Source: Bacillota bacterium (GTDB lineage: Bacteria > Bacillota > Bacilli > Paenibacillales > UBA4045). From it: a stretch of DNA of 64,000 nt. The notes under the pieces were generated by a model. It was not told the origin of the DNA and ran no database searches. It saw only the letters and a program-made list of their open reading frames with translations. Of this stretch, positions 8,752 to 17,187 are shown piece after piece; the stretch's first letter is position 1, and each line of letters begins with the position of its first letter. Made by a program: the position numbers and the translations under genes. Location: positions 124,001 to 188,000 of the forward strand of contig JAEZQY010000001.1 of the NCBI GenBank assembly GCA_023441055.1, written 5' to 3'.

Positions 8752-10398
8752 TTGGAAACAACGGACAACACTAACACGAACGAGAATGAACGCCCAACAA
8801 TAACGTTTAATGATTTTAACTTGGAGCCTAAGGTATACCGCGCGATTACCGAGCTTGGCTTTGAGGAACCGACTCCGATTCAGATGAAGTCGATCCCGGT
8901 TGCCCTGACAGGCAGAGATTTGATCGGTCAGGCGCAGACAGGGACAGGGAAGACAGCAGCCTTCGGTATTCCGCTTATTAATAAGATTGATACTCGCGGC
9001 GACAAGATTGAGGCGCTGATACTGGCGCCTACACGTGAGCTGGCCATACAGGTTTCTGAAGAGATTGGCAAGCTTGCTCGTTATAAGGGTGTACGCACAT
9101 TGCCGATCTACGGCGGGCAAGAGATCGGTCGACAAATCCGCGCTCTGAAGAAGTATCCGCATATTATTATCGGCACGCCAGGCCGGCTGCTCGATCACAT
9201 TAACCGCAAGACGATTCGCCTGGATGAAGTGAAGACGGTCATACTGGACGAAGCGGACGAGATGCTGGATATGGGCTTTATGGAGGATATTCAAACCATT
9301 CTAAAGCTGGTCCCCAGCGAGCGTCATACGATGTTATTCTCGGCCACGATGCCTGCTAACATCAAGAGGCTTGCGCAACAATTCCTAACGAATCCAGAGC
9401 ATGTCTCGGTCATCCCGAAGCAAGTGGAAGTGCCATTAATTGCGCAATCCTACTTCGAGGTGCATGAGCGTCAGAAGTTTGACATTCTATCCCGGCTATT
9501 GGATATGGAATCGCCAGATCTTGCGATCATCTTCGGCCGAACTAAGCGCCGCGTAGATGAGCTGGCAGAAGCGCTGCAGAAGCGCGGGTATTCCGCCGAC
9601 GGGCTGCACGGCGATTTATCGCAGAATCAGCGTGATGCTGTTATGCGCAAGTTCCGTGATGGCAGCATCGATGTGCTGGTTGCAACAGATGTCGCGGCGA
9701 GAGGACTTGACGTATCAGGCGTCACGCATGTTATCAACTTCGACTTGCCGCAGGATCCTGAGAGCTACGTGCATCGGATCGGCCGAACGGGAAGAGCGGG
9801 CAAGGAAGGCAGCGCGTGGACCTTCGTCACGCCGCGCGAGATTGATCATCTTCGCTTCATTGAGCGTGTGAACAGACATCGCATCAATCGCAAGCCATTG
9901 CCAAGTCTGGCAGAAGCGATCGAGGGTAAGCAGAAGGTGACTGCTGAGCGCTTATTAGATTCGATCAATAGCGATAGCATTAATGAGTTTAAGGGCTTAG
10001 CGATTCAACTGCTTGAGCAGTACGATAGCGTCCAATTGCTGTCAGCCTCGCTCATGCTGTTGACAGGCGAGAAGAATGACGTGTCGATCCAATTGACGCC
10101 GGAGGATCCGCTTCGCGCCAAGAAGAGAAGATCGGATGTCAGCACAGCGGGTCGCAAGTATACGGGCTTCAGCAACAGCGGCGGCTCTCGCTTCGGACGC
10201 GGCAACAGCGGCGGTTCGCGTGATAGCTCGTCTAGAGATCGCGGGGGCTACGGTGATCGCGGAGGCTATGGCGACCGTGGAGGTTACGGCCGCAGCTATA
10301 GCAGTCGCGATAGCAGTCGTGATTATAGCCGTGATGGATCCAGTCGCAAGCCAAAGGCTGACCGCAAGGACCGCAGCTCAGACGAATTTACCAATTAG
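8752..10398 (+). CDS. cshA: DEAD-box ATP-dependent RNA helicase, CshA type
   Basis: RNA helicase of about 548 aa for mRNA decay, ribosome assembly and cold adaptation. Motifs in order: Q-motif 'GFEEPTPIQ', I 'AQTGTGKT', Ia 'PTRELAIQ', Ib 'TPGRLLDH', II 'DEAD', III 'SAT', and VI 'HRIGRTGRAG'. The two RecA domains end near residue 370; a linker domain and a low-complexity tail follow, rich in Gly, Arg, Ser, Asp and Tyr with repeated GGYGDR units (about 10195-10360), typical of RNA-binding tails. AAGGAG at 8736-8741 sits only 1 bp before the ATG at 8743 but 10 bp before an in-frame TTG at 8752, so the TTG is the better start. A second DEAD-box gene lies at 19934. Confidence 0.93.
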   Translation: METTDNTNTNENERPTITFNDFNLEPKVYRAITELGFEEPTPIQMKSIPVALTGRDLIGQAQTGTGKTAAFGIPLINKIDTRGDKIEALILAPTRELAIQVSEEIGKLARYKGVRTLPIYGGQEIGRQIRALKKYPHIIIGTPGRLLDHINRKTIRLDEVKTVILDEADEMLDMGFMEDIQTILKLVPSERHTMLFSATMPANIKRLAQQFLTNPEHVSVIPKQVEVPLIAQSYFEVHERQKFDILSRLLDMESPDLAIIFGRTKRRVDELAEALQKRGYSADGLHGDLSQNQRDAVMRKFRDGSIDVLVATDVAARGLDVSGVTHVINFDLPQDPESYVHRIGRTGRAGKEGSAWTFVTPREIDHLRFIERVNRHRINRKPLPSLAEAIEGKQKVTAERLLDSINSDSINEFKGLAIQLLEQYDSVQLLSASLMLLTGEKNDVSIQLTPEDPLRAKKRRSDVSTAGRKYTGFSNSGGSRFGRGNSGGSRDSSSRDRGGYGDRGGYGDRGGYGRSYSSRDSSRDYSRDGSSRKPKADRKDRSSDEFTN

Positions 10399-10422
10399 GA
10401 TCGGGATCTGGAGGTAGCCGCG

Positions 10423-11202
10423 ATGGAAATGAAAGGGCTGATGGGGGGATTCTACCGCATATCTGAATGGATTATGCGGCTCTCCGGGATTAATCTGCTG
10501 TGGATCATCTGTTCGTTACCATTTGTCTTTCTGATATTCACACAACTGCTGTACATCGCAGGACAGTCTGCTGATGAGGTTGCATATACATCCTTGTATG
10601 AATTGCTTGCAGGGCTGCTAATACCTATGGTTATTGCGCCTTTCACCTTATTCCCTGCCACATCAGCCATGTTCTCAGTCGCGCGGAAGTGGGCGACAGG
10701 AGATGGGGATATCCCCATCTTCAAGTCGTATTTTCAATACTACAAATCTAATTATAAGCAAGCGATGCTGGGCGGGATCTTCTTCGTTCTCGCCTTTATC
10801 ATCATCGTAATTAATATTCAGTTCTATGCAGACCAGAAATCCGGCTTGGCCATCCTGAATTATGTATTCTTATTTTTGATGGTGCTGCTTGCCGGCGCGC
10901 TTTTCAATTTCTTTTGTTATTTGTCTCATTTTGAGATGAACTTCCTAGGCATTCTCAAGAATAGCCTGCTGTTTACAATTGCAAGGCCTTTCAATACGGT
11001 GTATATGTTATTTATGAATATTGCGATCATGTACATTAGCTTCTTCAGGTTCACCTTCTTGATACCCTTCTTCATGGGCTCGTTGATCGCGGTTGTATCG
11101 TTCTGGGGCTTCCTTAGGAGCATCCAGCGCATTCAGGATAAGGCTGAGCGGCTACGGGAGAAGGAAGAAGCTAAACAAGCGCAGAGCGAAGAGTCGGAAT
11201 AG
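10423..11202 (+). CDS. YesL family membrane protein (DUF624)
   Basis: Membrane protein of 259 aa with about five hydrophobic helices and a charged cytoplasmic tail (EREKEEAKQAQSEESE-like). It matches the DUF624/YesL family, which in Bacillus and Paenibacillus often lies near carbohydrate ABC transporters and two-component systems; no biochemical role is proven. GGAGGTAGCCGCG precedes the ATG. It follows the helicase by 24 bp and may be cotranscribed. No sugar transporter is nearby, so context does not help with function. Confidence 0.8.
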   Translation: MEMKGLMGGFYRISEWIMRLSGINLLWIICSLPFVFLIFTQLLYIAGQSADEVAYTSLYELLAGLLIPMVIAPFTLFPATSAMFSVARKWATGDGDIPIFKSYFQYYKSNYKQAMLGGIFFVLAFIIIVINIQFYADQKSGLAILNYVFLFLMVLLAGALFNFFCYLSHFEMNFLGILKNSLLFTIARPFNTVYMLFMNIAIMYISFFRFTFLIPFFMGSLIAVVSFWGFLRSIQRIQDKAERLREKEEAKQAQSEESE

Positions 11203-11233
11203 ATACTGGATACAATTCACTGTGCAGATCCAA

Positions 11234-11262
11234 TTTACAATTTGGGCAATCAGGCATATAAT
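11234..11262 (+). promoter_or_regulatory. Sigma-A promoter of the 6S RNA gene
   Basis: TTTACA (11234-11239), a 17-bp spacer, then a perfect TATAAT (11257-11262). The expected start point is about 11269, just before the 5' strand of the 6S closing stem. Confidence 0.8.
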
Positions 11263-11268
11263 AAGGAT

Positions 11269-11491
11269 AATAATCCTGCGATGCTCGTCACGGTTCCATG
11301 CTGTTTTGAACCAATGGACGTTTCTTGGGAGCCTATATCGGAGCGAGGCTGTCACGCCCTCTAAAGGGGACTTCAAAATCGCTTCAGCGGGCACCCACCT
11401 GCTTGGGCAGGTTCAGAAACACATAACCGAACGGCATTCGCGGGTTACAACTCCTAATTTTCTCAGACACTACCTAATTGGTAGTGTTTTT
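11269..11491 (+). ncRNA. ssrS: 6S RNA
   Basis: 6S RNA binds sigma-A RNA polymerase holoenzyme as an open-promoter mimic and serves as template for product RNAs. Evidence: an isolated non-coding unit with a consensus promoter and a terminator. The 5' segment 11274-11295 pairs with 11425-11444 over nearly its whole length, giving the long closing stem. The middle holds a bubble flanked by GTTTTGAACC and GGTTCAGAAAC, and inner hairpins (CCCTCTAAAGGG; ACCTGCTTGGGCAGGT). The phrases GGGAGCC, GCACCCACCTG and AGGTTCAGAAAC match my memory of Bacillales 6S sequences. The mature RNA probably ends near 11455 or at the terminator. A covariance-model search was not possible here. Confidence 0.82.
11467..11491 (+). 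terminator. Terminator of the 6S RNA gene
   Basis: ACACTACC (11467-11474), a 5-nt loop, the perfect complement GGTAGTGT (11480-11487), then TTTT. Confidence 0.85.
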
Positions 11492-11561
11492 ATGTACAAT
11501 CCCTCCCTGCTGTGCTAATATAAAAAATAGTGCAAAAGGTGAAGAGAACGGGGGAAAACTG

Positions 11562-11954
11562 TTGAACATCAAGCGGGTACTGGTTGGGATTTTTCGGAGT
11601 ATCGAATCTACAGGCGAGAAGGCGAAGGATCCGCTGCTTAAGTCACACTTCTATAAGTTGTCCAAGGACAAGTTGATGGATGAGGTGTCTGCAGCGATTA
11701 AGAAGCTTCGCGGCTACAGGATCATTCATGAGGTGCCGAATGTAGGGGAGATTGTACTGGAGAAGAAGACGGCGCTTGGTCGTGTACAGGATATCACCAT
11801 CACTGTGGTTGGCATTACGCCTGTCAGCTCTTCCGTGGATATCTACTCAGCGTCCAGAGGATCGCTGGGAGATCTCGGATCCAACTATCGAACCATCATC
11901 GAGATTTACAGTGCGCTAGACCGCGCGCTCAAGGTGTATAAGGACGCTAAATGA
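11562..11954 (+). CDS. DUF1499 domain-containing protein
   Basis: Small cytosolic protein of 130 aa. Almost its whole length matches the DUF1499 pattern, with 'KDPLLKSHFYKLSKDK' near the start and the family's end motif 'VDIYSASRGSLGDLGSN'. The function of the family is unknown. The start is taken as TTG at 11562 because GGGGG lies 8 bp upstream; an upstream in-frame start at 11478 would fall inside the 6S terminator. It lies 70 bp after that terminator and ends before a bidirectional terminator, so it is probably a single-gene unit. Confidence 0.75.
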   Translation: MNIKRVLVGIFRSIESTGEKAKDPLLKSHFYKLSKDKLMDEVSAAIKKLRGYRIIHEVPNVGEIVLEKKTALGRVQDITITVVGITPVSSSVDIYSASRGSLGDLGSNYRTIIEIYSALDRALKVYKDAK

Positions 11955-11963
11955 TCCTAAATG

Positions 11964-12004
11964 AAGAAACCATCCAATGGTCCTACGACCGAGGATGGTT
12001 TCTT
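11964..12004. terminator. Bidirectional terminator between the DUF1499 gene and tpx
   Basis: AAGAAACCATCC (11964-11975) and its perfect complement (11993-12004) form a 12-bp stem with T-runs on both strands, between two convergent stop codons. Confidence 0.85.
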
Positions 12005-12021
12005 TGGGCTTGAGCCGGGAA

Positions 12022-12540
12022 TTAGATCAGCTTTTTAAGCGCTGCGATTGCAGCATCATAATCTGGATGCTCGGTCATCTCGCTCAATACCTCTATGTAT
12101 TGAACCGTATCGTTCTTATCGATTACGATGACAGCGCGCATATCCAGGCGAAGCTCCTTAATGAGCAGGCCGTAGTTCTCGCCGAAGCTAGCACGCTTGT
12201 GGTCAGACAATACCACGACCTTGTCTACACCTGCAGCGCCGCACCAGCGGGACTGAGCAACAGGCAGGTCAGCGCTGATTGTTAGGATGACAACATCATC
12301 GCCCAGCTTAGAGGCCTCTTCATTAAAACGACGTGTTTGCGCATCGCAAACACCTGTATCCAGTGAAGGCACCGAGCTGATGAGTCTAACCTTACCGGAG
12401 TATTCTGACAATTGAATTTCTTCAACCAGATTCTTGCTTACAACGGCATCCGGAGCCTTATCCCCAACCTTCAATTCAGGTCCAATCAGGGTAAGTGGAT
12501 TACCTTTAAGCGTAGCGACATTCGCGCGTTCTTGAGCCAT
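12022..12540 (-). CDS. tpx: Thiol peroxidase (atypical 2-Cys peroxiredoxin)
   Basis: Reduces hydrogen peroxide and organic peroxides with electrons from thioredoxin, in the cytosol. It is 172 aa. The peroxidatic Cys (about residue 65) lies in 'SLDTGVCDAQTRRFN' and the resolving Cys (about 100) in 'SRWCGAAG', the spacing typical of Tpx. The ATG at 12540 is preceded by AAGGAGG; an upstream frame extension lacks a site. A sigma-A promoter (TTGGAC, 18 bp, TATAAT; 12625-12596) is visible. I saw no convincing PerR box. It is divergent from a LysR regulator, which could control it. Confidence 0.95.
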   Translation of the reverse strand: MAQERANVATLKGNPLTLIGPELKVGDKAPDAVVSKNLVEEIQLSEYSGKVRLISSVPSLDTGVCDAQTRRFNEEASKLGDDVVILTISADLPVAQSRWCGAAGVDKVVVLSDHKRASFGENYGLLIKELRLDMRAVIVIDKNDTVQYIEVLSEMTEHPDYDAAIAALKKLI

Positions 12541-12595
12541 GTTCGAAATTTGCCTCCTTCTCGAATATAAGTAATATTTGGTATACACCTATTTA

Positions 12596-12625
12596 ATTAT
12601 ATCTGTGACGAATCGCATTGTCCAA
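12596..12625 (-). promoter_or_regulatory. Sigma-A promoter of tpx
   Basis: On the minus strand: TTGGAC (12625-12620), an 18-bp spacer, then a perfect TATAAT (12601-12596). Confidence 0.6.
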
Positions 12626-12702
12626 TCCAGAGAAGACAAACAAGCATACAGCAGGTATAATTAATAGGGATAATGATTGCATAAAGTGAATGAGGGTTGA
12701 TT

Positions 12703-13602
12703 GTGGAACTACGGCAATTGCAATACTTCGTTAAGGTAGCGCGTAAACAGCATGTTACACAAGCGGCAGAAGAGCTGCATGTGGCGCAATCGGCGGTCAG
12801 CCGCCAGATTCGTCTGCTTGAAGAAGAGATGGGTGTGGATCTATTCGTACAAGTCGGTCGGAATGTGCAATTAACACCCGCCGGCAAGCTGTTCTTGCAC
12901 AAGGTTGAATCGATTCTGGCTGAGCTTGATCGATCTGTTAATGAGGTACGTGAGCTCATGGACCCCGACCACGGTGAGGTACGATTGGGATTCCCTCACA
13001 GCCTGGGTGTGAACCTGATCCCTTCTGTTGTAGCGGAATTCCGCAAGGGGCATCCGAATGTGAAGTTCCGCTTCCGACAAGGAAAGTTCGATGTATTAAT
13101 TCAAGATGTTATCAATAATGAGGTTGACCTGGCATTTATCTCGCCATTTCCCGAGATTCATGCCGAGGTGACTGGCGAGTTGCTTATTACGGAGCAATTA
13201 TTCGCGATCGTGCCCCCGAATCATCGGTTATCGGATCAATTATCCATCGATCTGGCCGATCTGAAGGATGACCCGTTCGTCGTGTTCAGCGATGGCTACT
13301 CGCTGCGACCGATTGTTATAGAGGCATGCGCGAGAGCGGGGTTCAAGCCTGTGATTGGCTTTGAAGGGGAAGAGACAGATACGATTCGCGGATTAGTCGC
13401 TGCAGGCATGGGTGTCAGTCTGCTGCCTGAACTGGCATTGCTTGAGGTCAGTCCGCTTCAGCCGGTTAAGGTTGCGCTGCGACCGCCTAGTGTTACACGT
13501 ACAATCGGCTTAATTCGCCGCACGGACGAGAAGCTGCCGGTTGTCGCTGAGAAGTTCAGGCAATTTTTGATCGCATACTTTAATGATAAGCAGCAACGGT
13601 GA
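12703..13602 (+). CDS. LysR family transcriptional regulator
   Basis: Protein of 299 aa with the LysR winged helix at residues 1-60 (starts MELRQLQYFVKVA; recognition helix 'VAQSAVSRQIRLLEEE'), a linker helix, and a C-terminal two-lobe effector domain (about 90-290). The GTG at 12703 is preferred: GAGGG lies 7 bp upstream and the protein then begins at the conserved MELRQLQYF. A TTG two codons earlier is the alternative. It is divergent from tpx, the usual LysR arrangement, and its stop overlaps the ribosome binding site of the esterase gene, so the two are probably cotranscribed. The effector is unknown. A TATAAT at 12656 may be its -10 box. Confidence 0.88.
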   Translation: MELRQLQYFVKVARKQHVTQAAEELHVAQSAVSRQIRLLEEEMGVDLFVQVGRNVQLTPAGKLFLHKVESILAELDRSVNEVRELMDPDHGEVRLGFPHSLGVNLIPSVVAEFRKGHPNVKFRFRQGKFDVLIQDVINNEVDLAFISPFPEIHAEVTGELLITEQLFAIVPPNHRLSDQLSIDLADLKDDPFVVFSDGYSLRPIVIEACARAGFKPVIGFEGEETDTIRGLVAAGMGVSLLPELALLEVSPLQPVKVALRPPSVTRTIGLIRRTDEKLPVVAEKFRQFLIAYFNDKQQR

Positions 13603-13615
13603 AGGAGCGGATACA

Positions 13616-14392
13616 ATGGCACTCATTACATGTAATTTCCATTCGGATTCGTTAGGGTTTGGCGCGTCAATGACGGTGATTTTGCCCGAGCGCACAAAGT
13701 CTCAGATTGGCATCGAGCATGGTGCTGTCGGCAAGAAGCATCCCGTCCTGTATTTGCTGCATGGGCTGTCTGATGATGATACAATCTGGCTTCGGCGCAC
13801 ATCTATAGAACGCTATGTTGCAGGTATGGGACTTGCTGTGGTTATGCCGAATGTCCATCGAAGCTTCTACGCTGATATGGCATATGGCGGGCAGTATTGG
13901 ACATTCTTGACCGAAGAGCTGCCCAGCATTGCTGGCTCCTTCTTCCCGCTGTCGGATGCCAGATCGGATAATTATGTTGCCGGCCTATCGATGGGCGGCT
14001 ATGGGGCATTCAAGTGGGCGCTTAGTTACCCAGAGCGATTCGCTGCAGCGGGCAGTCTATCTGGCGTGTTGGATCTGGCGAAGCATCAGAATGGGAGGTT
14101 CCAGCGCGACATGCAGCTGGCCTTCGGTGACCTGCCGATCAGCGGATCTGGCAATGATCTGCTGGAGCTGCTGGAGCGTAATCGCAATTCTGCAGCTGAG
14201 CTGCCTGATCTGTATCAGTGCTGCGGTACCGAGGATCACCTGTATGAAGACAATGTCACTTTTCGTACTGCATGCGAGGCGGCGAATGTTGACTTGCACT
14301 ATGAAGAGGGGCCAGGCGCTCATAATTGGGGATACTGGGATGCGCAGATTCAGCGATTCCTAGCAAGACTGCCCATTGCTTCCGAGCGTTGA
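13616..14392 (+). CDS. Alpha/beta hydrolase, acetyl/tributyrin esterase family
   Basis: Esterase of 258 aa in the family of S-formylglutathione hydrolase and EstA-type tributyrin esterases. The nucleophile Ser lies in 'GLSMGGYGA', the oxyanion region is 'YLLHGLSDDD', the acid is probably the Asp in 'GTEDHLY', and the His lies in 'GAHNWGYWD'. There is no signal peptide, so it is cytosolic. The ATG at 13616 has GAAGGAGCGG before it, overlapping the stop of the LysR gene; the frame also has an ATG at 13583 inside lysR, which is less likely. Natural substrates are small acyl esters; the exact one is unknown. A terminator follows. Confidence 0.9.
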   Translation: MALITCNFHSDSLGFGASMTVILPERTKSQIGIEHGAVGKKHPVLYLLHGLSDDDTIWLRRTSIERYVAGMGLAVVMPNVHRSFYADMAYGGQYWTFLTEELPSIAGSFFPLSDARSDNYVAGLSMGGYGAFKWALSYPERFAAAGSLSGVLDLAKHQNGRFQRDMQLAFGDLPISGSGNDLLELLERNRNSAAELPDLYQCCGTEDHLYEDNVTFRTACEAANVDLHYEEGPGAHNWGYWDAQIQRFLARLPIASER

Positions 14393-14431
14393 AGGTGAGT
14401 ATAATTAGCTCATAGTTACATAGACATCTGG

Positions 14432-14462
14432 AGCTGTCGCCCTGTTAGGGTGGCAGCTTTTG
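14432..14462 (+). terminator. Rho-independent terminator after the esterase gene
   Basis: AGCTGTCGCCCT (14432-14443), a 3-nt loop and AGGGTGGCAGCT (14447-14458) pair over 12 bp with two G-U pairs, followed by TTTTG. Confidence 0.85.
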
Positions 14463-14578
14463 TGCGTGAGTTGTGCGTAAGTGAATATGTTTTATCATAG
14501 TCTTCCCAAGCAGTAACGGTTCCACCGGACTAAATGAGCTCAGATGGTGTTGATCTTAGTTCTACAATGCATTCCTTA

Positions 14579-14595
14579 TGTAATATAATATGACA
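14579..14595 (+). promoter_or_regulatory. GlnR/TnrA box, distal
   Basis: This 17-bp site fits the TGTNAN7TNACA consensus at every fixed position (TGTAA-N7-TGACA). It lies about 120 bp upstream of the predicted amt start point. It also overlaps a TATAAT (14584-14589) with a weak TCTACA 17 bp upstream, so it may alternatively block a second promoter. Confidence 0.75.
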
Positions 14596-14674
14596 CTAAC
14601 CGGGTAATCACGAATTATTTATAGGGTGATAAGTAACATCTTTCGGATTTAGCGATATATCTGTAAAAAAATGA

Positions 14675-14703
14675 TTGAAATCTAGATTCGAGATAACTAT
14701 AAT
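14675..14703 (+). promoter_or_regulatory. Sigma-A promoter of the amt operon
   Basis: TTGAAA (14675-14680), a spacer of exactly 17 bp, then a perfect TATAAT (14698-14703). The start point should be near 14710, between the two GlnR/TnrA boxes. Confidence 0.8.
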
Positions 14704-14723
14704 GACACTAAGAAAACATTACA

Positions 14724-14740
14724 TGTTATCTAATCTAACA
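14724..14740 (+). promoter_or_regulatory. GlnR/TnrA box, proximal
   Basis: TGTTA-N7-TAACA, a perfect fit to TGTNAN7TNACA. It sits about 15 bp after the predicted start point and just before the ribosome binding site, where bound GlnR would be expected to repress. Confidence 0.8.
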
Positions 14741-14755
14741 TCGGGAGTGGTTGTA

Positions 14756-16099
14756 GTGAAGAAGAAAATTGGGATGTCCATGCTTGCGCTAATGGCCTTA
14801 TCACCATCGGCAGCATTCGCCGCATCAGAAGGGGCGGAGTTGTCAGCGTTCGGACTAAATTCATTATGGGTTATGGTTGCTGCAATTCTAGTGCTGCTTA
14901 TGCAAGGCGGGTTCATTCTACTTGAAGCTGGATCGACAAGAATGAAGAATGCCGGTCACGTAGCGGGCAAGACAATCTTCACTGTTGGATTATGCACCTT
15001 GGTTTACTGGGCGATTGGTTATGGATTCGCCTTCGGCGGTGGAGGCAATCCCCTAGTCGGGCTAGACAGCTTCTTCTATAGTCCGGGAACCGATGCTGAT
15101 CTGGCGCCATCAGTCTTCTTCGTCTTCCAGCTGGCATTCGCTGCGATCTCGCTCACGATCGCATGGGGGGGATTTGCCGAGCGAGCGAAGCTGGGCTCCT
15201 ATCTGGTATTTACACTATTATTCTCCACACTGGTCTATCCAGTCATTGCTCACTGGATCTGGAATGCTGATGGCTGGTTAGCGAAAGATGGCGCACAAGA
15301 CTTCGCCGGCTCGACTGTTGTACACTTAACTGGCGCATGTGCGGCGTTCGCGGCAACGGTGCTTCTGAAGCCGAGAATCGGTAAATTCAACAAGGATGGC
15401 ACAGCCAATGAAATTCACGGTCACAGTCAAGTGTTCACGTCACTCGGTGTGTTGATTTTGTGGGTAGGTTGGTTCGGGTTTAATGCAGGCAGTACTGTTG
15501 CTATTGGAGACGGCTTCTTCGGATATGTGGCTTTCAACACGCAATTAGCTGCAGGGGCAGGCGCGGTCGCGGCGTTGATCATCTCTTGGATTATTATGGG
15601 TAAGGCAGATATCTCAACGATGCTCAATGGTGCGCTGGCAGGTCTGGTTGCCATTACAGCGTCCTGTGCCTTCGTAGAACCATGGGCTGCGGTTGTGATT
15701 GGTCTCTTAGCTGGCATGATCGTATTCGGCAGTCAGAAGATGTTCGAGAAGCTGGGGATCGATGATCCGATCTACGCGCTGTCTGTCCATGGCGTTGTCG
15801 GGATCTGGGGAACGCTTGCGAACGGATTCTTCGCTACCGAAGAGCTGGCGGCTAGTGTGGGCGTAGGTCAAGCGGGCTTATTCTATGGTGGTGGGTTCCA
15901 TCAACTGGGCGTTCAATTTCTATCAGTCGTTACAGCTGGCGGATACGCGCTTGCGGCCTCCTTCATTCTGTTGTTGATTACGAAGAGCTTGGTCGGTCTG
16001 CGTGTAACAGAGGAAGAGGAGATTATCGGCCTCGACTTGAGCGAACATGGCGTATACGGTTACCCAGAGCAATTGAAGAATACACAGCACACAGTTTAA
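14756..16099 (+). CDS. amtB: Ammonium transporter (Amt/MEP/Rh family)
   Basis: Channel-like ammonium transporter of 447 aa in the cell membrane. The N-terminal 'MLALMALSPSAAFAA' looks like a cleavable signal peptide, followed by about 11 membrane helices. Pore features of the family are visible: 'GGFAERAKLGSYLVF', the first pore His in 'VVHLTGACAA' and the second in 'ALSVHGVVGIWG'. The GTG at 14756 is chosen because GGGAG lies 7 bp upstream, after the proximal GlnR box. Unlike most amtB loci, no glnK (PII) gene follows; a GlnD-like nucleotidyltransferase gene does. Control by nitrogen through GlnR/TnrA is strongly suggested by the two boxes. The 363-bp gap upstream holds the esterase terminator, promoter and boxes. 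Confidence 0.95.
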   Translation: MKKKIGMSMLALMALSPSAAFAASEGAELSAFGLNSLWVMVAAILVLLMQGGFILLEAGSTRMKNAGHVAGKTIFTVGLCTLVYWAIGYGFAFGGGGNPLVGLDSFFYSPGTDADLAPSVFFVFQLAFAAISLTIAWGGFAERAKLGSYLVFTLLFSTLVYPVIAHWIWNADGWLAKDGAQDFAGSTVVHLTGACAAFAATVLLKPRIGKFNKDGTANEIHGHSQVFTSLGVLILWVGWFGFNAGSTVAIGDGFFGYVAFNTQLAAGAGAVAALIISWIIMGKADISTMLNGALAGLVAITASCAFVEPWAAVVIGLLAGMIVFGSQKMFEKLGIDDPIYALSVHGVVGIWGTLANGFFATEELAASVGVGQAGLFYGGGFHQLGVQFLSVVTAGGYALAASFILLLITKSLVGLRVTEEEEIIGLDLSEHGVYGYPEQLKNTQHTV

Positions 16100-16133
16100 T
16101 TGGTGCGATTAATGATTGACGAGGAGACTAGTC

Positions 16134-17171
16134 ATGCGGCGAATCCTGGAAGGATTAAGTGAGCGAATTCAATTATGCGACAATCTGGGGCAGTTGCGAG
16201 CGTTGCGTGATCAGGTTCAGGAGAAGCTGCGTGACTGTCTCCTATTCACCGATCCAGTAGACTGGTATAGAATGGCGAACAACTGTCAGGATTGGTTGAT
16301 CCAGCACGCCATCAGACTTGCTGAGCTGGACGTATATCGGGAAGCGGGTGCGCCGCCGGCAGGTTCATATGCCTTCATCGTATTAGGCAGCGCCGGTCGC
16401 ATGGAACAGACGTTATGGAGTGATCAGGATAATGGATTGATTTACTCCAGCACGGATGAAGCAGCCAAGAATTATTACCGCAAGCTGTCCATCACAATAG
16501 AACATGCGCTCAAGCAGATAGGATATCCACCATGTGAAGGTGAAGTAATCACCAGTAATGAGAAGTGGAGGATGTCGATTGCGGAGTGGAAGGCGACGCT
16601 GGCAGAATGGTTCGAGGATGGAGCTTGGGAGAATGTCCGGCAGCTGTTGATCATGGCTGATGCGCGTGTGATCTACGGCGATACCGGATTGCTGGATCAG
16701 CTCCGAGCGGAGTATCTGGATCGGGTAAGCCAGAGAGCGGATATCATCGCGCTTATGCTGCGCAATACGCTTCGCCACAAGGTGGTGCTGGGTCCGCTCG
16801 GACAGCTGATCAGAGAGTCCTATGGCGAGGACGCTGGAGGGTTTGATATGAAGTATGGCGCCTATCTTCCTATGGTAAATGCCATTCGATTGCTCGCTAT
16901 TAGGCATCACATCACAGCGACGTCGACGCATGCTCGCTTAGAGGCGCTGCGGAGCCAGCTTGGTCATGCTAAGGTTGATCGTATTCGCGGCGCATTCATA
17001 CACATTATGAAGCTAAGGGCGATGACCCCCTATCAGCTTACGCCGGAGGGGTATTATGCGACACGCGGGAAGCTTCGTTCGCAGGATCTGACGAAACCGG
17101 TCATTGCCAAGCTCAAGCTAAGTCTGCATGTCGGTGAAGAGCTGCAACGATATATTAGAAAGCTGCAATGA
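16134..17171 (+). CDS. DUF294 nucleotidyltransferase-like protein (GlnD-related)
   Basis: Protein of 345 aa with a helical N-terminal region, a GlnD-type nucleotidyltransferase core, 'GSAGRMEQTLWSDQDNGLIY' (about residues 85-104), which carries the GS motif and the metal-binding Asp pair, and a C-terminal helical DUF294_C domain. There are no CBS or cNMP-binding domains, which often precede DUF294. The ATG at 16134 has GAGGAG in front; a TTG at 16116 is weaker. It starts 34 bp after amt and is followed 16 bp later by an exonuclease gene, so the three look like one operon. A role in modifying a nitrogen-signalling protein is inferred from the fold and neighbourhood only. Confidence 0.85.
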   Translation: MRRILEGLSERIQLCDNLGQLRALRDQVQEKLRDCLLFTDPVDWYRMANNCQDWLIQHAIRLAELDVYREAGAPPAGSYAFIVLGSAGRMEQTLWSDQDNGLIYSSTDEAAKNYYRKLSITIEHALKQIGYPPCEGEVITSNEKWRMSIAEWKATLAEWFEDGAWENVRQLLIMADARVIYGDTGLLDQLRAEYLDRVSQRADIIALMLRNTLRHKVVLGPLGQLIRESYGEDAGGFDMKYGAYLPMVNAIRLLAIRHHITATSTHARLEALRSQLGHAKVDRIRGAFIHIMKLRAMTPYQLTPEGYYATRGKLRSQDLTKPVIAKLKLSLHVGEELQRYIRKLQ

Positions 17172-17187
17172 ATGAGGAGGCTTACCG

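Noticed and set aside
11478..11561. Upstream extension of the DUF1499 gene to 11478
   Set aside because: It would begin inside the 6S terminator and add residues not seen in the family; TTG 11562 has a good ribosome site.
12541..12702. PerR box in the tpx-lysR gap
   Set aside because: AT-rich stretches are present but none fits the TTATAAT-N-ATTATAA palindrome well enough.
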